32,007 nt of DNA. It comes from an uncultured Ruminiclostridium sp. (GTDB taxonomy: Bacteria > Bacillota > Clostridia > Oscillospirales > Ruminococcaceae). Of this stretch, positions 29,506-32,007 are shown one piece after another (the stretch's first letter is position 1; each line of letters starts with the position of its first letter). The stretch spans positions 1 to 32,007 of the forward strand of contig CAKSIR010000008.1 in assembly GCA_934462775.1 (NCBI GenBank), written 5' to 3'. Made by a program: the position numbers and the translations under genes. The notes below the pieces were generated by a model that saw nothing but the letters and a program-made list of their open reading frames with translations, searched no databases and was not told the DNA's origin.

Positions 29506-30378
29506 ATGTTAGAACTAAAAAGAATAGAAATGTCCGATAAGAGCTGGATAAAGGAGCTGCTTGGTTATTCCGGCTTTCGCGGCTGTGAATACACTTTCGG
29601 AAACAATTTCACATGGCGGAACGCCTTTGACATAAAAGTTGCACGATTCAAGGACTTTTACATTATCGAAAGTGAGAGCGGTTTTTTCTTCCCCGCAGGC
29701 AGAGGCAATGTTGCGGAGGTTGTTGATGAGTTAAAACGATACTGCAAAAGTCAAAATCGTTCACTTTGTTTCAGTTCTATGAACAAAGCTTCTATGGAGC
29801 TGCTTGTGCAGATGTACGGCGATGAAATTTCGGTTGATACAAACCGCGATTATTACGACTACATCTATGAAACAGAGGCTCTTTCATCTCTTGCGGGAAA
29901 AAAGCTGCACGCAAAGCGCAATCATATTAACCGGTTCAAGGAAAACAACTGGTCCTATGAGGAGATAACTCCTGATAATATCAGCGAATGTGAAGCGCTT
30001 AACGACAAGTGGTGCGATGAAAATGTGTGCATAAACGACTTTGAAAAGAGCGAGGAAGTCTGCGTTGTAAGGTGCGGATTGAAGCACTTTTTCGAGCTTG
30101 ACTATGTAGGCGGTCTGATTCGTGTAAACGGTGAAATACAAGCGTTCACATTTGGCGAGCCTGTGAACAAAGATACTTTTGTTGTTCACGTTGAAAAGGC
30201 GCTTACCACTTATCAGGGCGCATATCCTATGATAAACTGCGAATTTGTAAAGCACGCCTGTCAGGGTTATAAGTATGTGAACCGCGAGGAGGATATGGGA
30301 GCGGAGAATCTGCGCAAGGCGAAGCTTTCCTATTATCCTGCGTTTATGGAAGAAAAATTCATTGTTAATTTCAAATAA
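29506..30378 (+). CDS. DUF2156 (phosphatidylglycerol lysyltransferase C-terminal-like) protein
   Basis: A 290-residue soluble protein matching DUF2156/LPG_synthase_C, a double GNAT-like fold. Visible family features are GCEYTFGNNFTWRNAF near the N-terminus, KKLHAKRNHINRFKE in the middle, GGLIRVNGEIQAFTFGEP, and the C-terminal YKYVNREEDMGAENLRKAKLSYYP. In MprF this fold moves an aminoacyl group from tRNA to phosphatidylglycerol. This protein has no membrane half, so its acceptor is unknown. It is the first gene of a probable four-gene unit, with the DJ-1 gene 14 bases downstream. Confidence 0.88.
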   Translation: MLELKRIEMSDKSWIKELLGYSGFRGCEYTFGNNFTWRNAFDIKVARFKDFYIIESESGFFFPAGRGNVAEVVDELKRYCKSQNRSLCFSSMNKASMELLVQMYGDEISVDTNRDYYDYIYETEALSSLAGKKLHAKRNHINRFKENNWSYEEITPDNISECEALNDKWCDENVCINDFEKSEEVCVVRCGLKHFFELDYVGGLIRVNGEIQAFTFGEPVNKDTFVVHVEKALTTYQGAYPMINCEFVKHACQGYKYVNREEDMGAENLRKAKLSYYPAFMEEKFIVNFK

Positions 30379-30392
30379 AGGAAGGTACTTTT

Positions 30393-30932
30393 ATGATTTA
30401 CTGTTTTCTTGCTGAAGGATTTGAAGAAATTGAAGCGCTGACGCCTGTTGACGTTCTGAGAAGATGCGGCAAAGAGGTCGTTACAGTGGGAATAGGTGAA
30501 GAAATAATCACAGGCGCTCACGGAATTTCTGTCTGCACCGATATTACCGAGGTTGATCTTGTGCCGAACGATGAGATTGAAATGATTATTCTCCCCGGAG
30601 GAATGCCGGGAACGCTTAACCTTGAAAAGAACAGATCCGTTCAGGATACTATCGACTACTGCGTAAAAAACGACAAGTACATTGCAGCAATCTGCGCTGC
30701 GCCAAGCATTCTCGGACATAAGAAACTCCTTGACGGCAAGCCGGCAACCTGCTTTCCTGGCTTTGAGGAGCAGATGGGCGGCGCTGTAATGACGGGCGAA
30801 AAGGTTGTTGCTGCCGACAAAATTATCACGGCAAAGGGTGCGGGCGCTGCCCTTGAGTTCGGCTTAAAGCTTGCGGAAATACTCTGCGGCAAGCCGCGTG
30901 CGGAAAAGCTTGCAGCGTCAATGCAATGCTGA
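30393..30932 (+). CDS. DJ-1/PfpI family protein
   Basis: A 179-residue single-domain protein of the DJ-1 clade. It begins MIYCFLAEGFEEIEALTPVD, with the conserved Glu near residue 14-15, and has the nucleophile elbow AAICAAPSILG with C101. LPGGMPGTLNL is the family loop. DJ-1 proteins are proposed to act as glyoxalase/deglycase or redox chaperones; the true role is disputed. The start is set by AGGAAGG. Its end overlaps the start of the next gene by seven bases, indicating coupled translation. Confidence 0.93.
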   Translation: MIYCFLAEGFEEIEALTPVDVLRRCGKEVVTVGIGEEIITGAHGISVCTDITEVDLVPNDEIEMIILPGGMPGTLNLEKNRSVQDTIDYCVKNDKYIAAICAAPSILGHKKLLDGKPATCFPGFEEQMGGAVMTGEKVVAADKIITAKGAGAALEFGLKLAEILCGKPRAEKLAASMQC

Positions 30933-31456
30933 ACAAGGCTGAACTCAGAAAGCGGCTTATAGCTGAACGAAAAGCGATTTCGCCTCAGAAAAAGGCAGAA
31001 ATGGACAAGGCGCTGTTTGAAAATATTATTTCCTGTCCGCAGTTTAATTCTGCAAGGCTTGTTCTTGCCTTTGTTTCAACTGAAATAGAAGTGGATACGC
31101 ACAGACTCATTCAGCACTGTTTTGATATTGGCAAGCCTGTTGCCGTTCCGATAAGCGGTGAAACGGAGCTGACGTTCTGCACGATAACCGATTTCTCCCA
31201 GCTGCATAAGGGGAAATACGGAATTTTCGAGCCGATGCCGATAAATATAGTAACCGATTTTTCGGACAGCGTTTGTTTCGTTCCTGCTTTGCGGTATGAT
31301 GAAAACAACTATCGTATCGGTTACGGAAAAGGTTACTATGACCGCTTTTTGGCTGATTACAGCGGGCTTTCGGCGGGGCTGTGCTATACGAGCTTCATCG
31401 GCGAAGTACCCGTAGATAAGCTCGACCGCAGCGTAGACATTGTAATTACCGACTAA
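30926..31456 (+). CDS. 5-formyltetrahydrofolate cyclo-ligase
   Basis: A 176-residue enzyme (MTHFS/YgfA family). It has a Lys/Arg-rich helical N-terminus (AELRKRLIAERKAISPQ), a middle AFVSTEIEVDTH and the diagnostic C-terminal RIGYGKGYYDRFL loop that binds ATP phosphate. It converts 5-formyl-THF to 5,10-methenyl-THF using ATP, in the cytoplasm. The length is normal. The ATG lies within the end of the DJ-1 gene; the pairing of these two genes is common in Clostridia. Confidence 0.94.
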   Translation: MLNKAELRKRLIAERKAISPQKKAEMDKALFENIISCPQFNSARLVLAFVSTEIEVDTHRLIQHCFDIGKPVAVPISGETELTFCTITDFSQLHKGKYGIFEPMPINIVTDFSDSVCFVPALRYDENNYRIGYGKGYYDRFLADYSGLSAGLCYTSFIGEVPVDKLDRSVDIVITD

Positions 31457-31478
31457 ATCCCATATCGAAAGGAATTAT

Positions 31479-32007
31479 ATGGAAGAAAAAGATTTCGATG
31501 AAATAAACAGCCTTGCTGAATATCTTAACAAAAAAGATGACGAATCGGAAGCTGCTGCGGATATTTCTGCTGATGAACAGCCGCATGAACAGCAGGAAAC
31601 GGCTGTTGATGAAGCGGCTGAAATTGAGTCAATCGAGCAGCCGCAAGAAGATACGGCTGAGAATGACGCAGGCGGTTACGCTCCCGATGATTCTTCTGTC
31701 ACTCTGAGCGATGAAAATCCGGACGCAACCAGAATGATTGACTCTATAAAAAATTCCGACTTTTCATCGAACAGCGAGGACGACGACTTTGTTTCTGTTA
31801 TCGGCGCCGAAGCACGCTCAAAATCTGACGATATAGCAAATCATTTCGGAAAAAACAACAGACATGAGGAAAACGATGTTCCCGTTGAACGACCAAAAAA
31901 ATCCTCTGCTCAGAAAAGAAAAAAAGCCGCAGCCCTTAAAGCAAAGCGTAAAAAAGAGCAGAAAAGCTATGAACGAAGGAGAACCTTTGCACACATTTTC
32001 GGCGGAG
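31479..32007 (+). CDS. Acidic-to-basic N-terminal region of a protein cut by the window edge
   Basis: ATG 31479 follows GAAAGGAA by six bases and the frame stays open to the end of the window (176 codons). The first 130 residues are very acidic and low in complexity (Asp, Glu, Gln, Ala, Ser repeats such as EQPHEQQET and EIESIEQPQED). The last 40 are strongly basic (KKSSAQKRKKAAALKAKRKK, then SYERRRTFAHIFGG). Such a disordered, charged N-terminus before a possible membrane helix is seen in several Gram-positive cell-envelope proteins, including LCP-type enzymes, but I cannot tell which. It is 22 bases after the folate gene and probably in the same operon. Confidence 0.7.
   Translation, partial: MEEKDFDEINSLAEYLNKKDDESEAAADISADEQPHEQQETAVDEAAEIESIEQPQEDTAENDAGGYAPDDSSVTLSDENPDATRMIDSIKNSDFSSNSEDDDFVSVIGAEARSKSDDIANHFGKNNRHEENDVPVERPKKSSAQKRKKAAALKAKRKKEQKSYERRRTFAHIFGG

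Noticed and set aside
1..32007. CRISPR array, insertion sequence or prophage
   Set aside because: No regularly spaced repeats, no transposase or integrase frame and no phage structural gene; the only dispersed repeat is the hairpin element.

Overview
The window looks like a chromosomal segment of a low-to-mid GC Gram-positive anaerobe of the class Clostridia, most likely Ruminococcaceae/Oscillospiraceae. This rests on AGGAGG-type ribosome binding sites, near-consensus sigma-A promoters with 17-bp spacers, CCA-encoded tRNA genes, and a gene set typical of the group (TmcAL, MecA-like adaptor, KtrB-type K+ channel, TIGR04086 membrane protein, CadC-type repressor, ProS type 3, Amidase_6 protein). 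I see no phage, IS element or CRISPR array.

Layout. (1) 1-9355: a long minus-strand gene train. Read 5' to 3' it carries an RnfD/NqrB-like and an RnfE/NqrD-like membrane pair, a RING-type zinc-finger membrane protein, a large polytopic membrane protein, a KtrB/TrkH potassium transporter, a TrmN6-like methyltransferase, RsmI, a 47-residue membrane protein and an amidase-like exported protein. (2) 9395-9988: a divergent MecA-like adaptor. (3) 10400-12337: an ABC transporter operon on the minus strand, with a consensus promoter and two copies of a 15-bp palindrome 151 bp apart. (4) 12636-14908: a TIGR04086 membrane protein and a cardiolipin synthase. (5) 15015-16554: tRNA-Leu(TAA), then a yybP-ykoY-type (Mn2+) riboswitch in front of a CaCA-family exchanger. 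(6) 16598-20865: a small unknown gene, a ComEA-like HhH protein, a DUF4380 mutarotase-fold protein, tmcAL and ackA. (7) 20916-23279: two uncharacterised genes. (8) 23448-29433: proS, a CadC-type repressor with a Zn/Cd/Pb P-type ATPase, tRNA-Leu(TAG) and a CDF exporter. (9) 29506-end: DUF2156 protein, DJ-1 protein, 5-formyl-THF cyclo-ligase and a gene cut by the window edge.

The genes suggest three themes: divalent-metal export (riboswitch-exchanger, CadC-ATPase, a CDF with an Asn-Asp-Asp-Asp site suggesting Mn2+), RNA modification and translation (RsmI, TrmN6-like, TmcAL, ProS, two leucine tRNAs), and membrane/envelope functions (cardiolipin synthase, DUF2156, K+ transport). TmcAL consumes acetate and sits divergently beside acetate kinase.

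Two observations stand out. First, an intergenic repeat present in two full copies (about 10113-10312 and 13123-13346) and one edge-truncated copy (1-56) folds into five successive hairpins. The two full copies differ by eight paired, compensatory changes in four stems and share a C(UGCG)G loop, which suggests a structured RNA under selection and not only a DNA repeat. Second, the Rnf-like pair appears to lack both the [2Fe-2S]-ligating cysteines of RnfE/NqrD and the FMN-attachment motif of RnfD/NqrB, and no other Rnf subunit lies nearby, so it may be a membrane module derived from Rnf but no longer redox-active.
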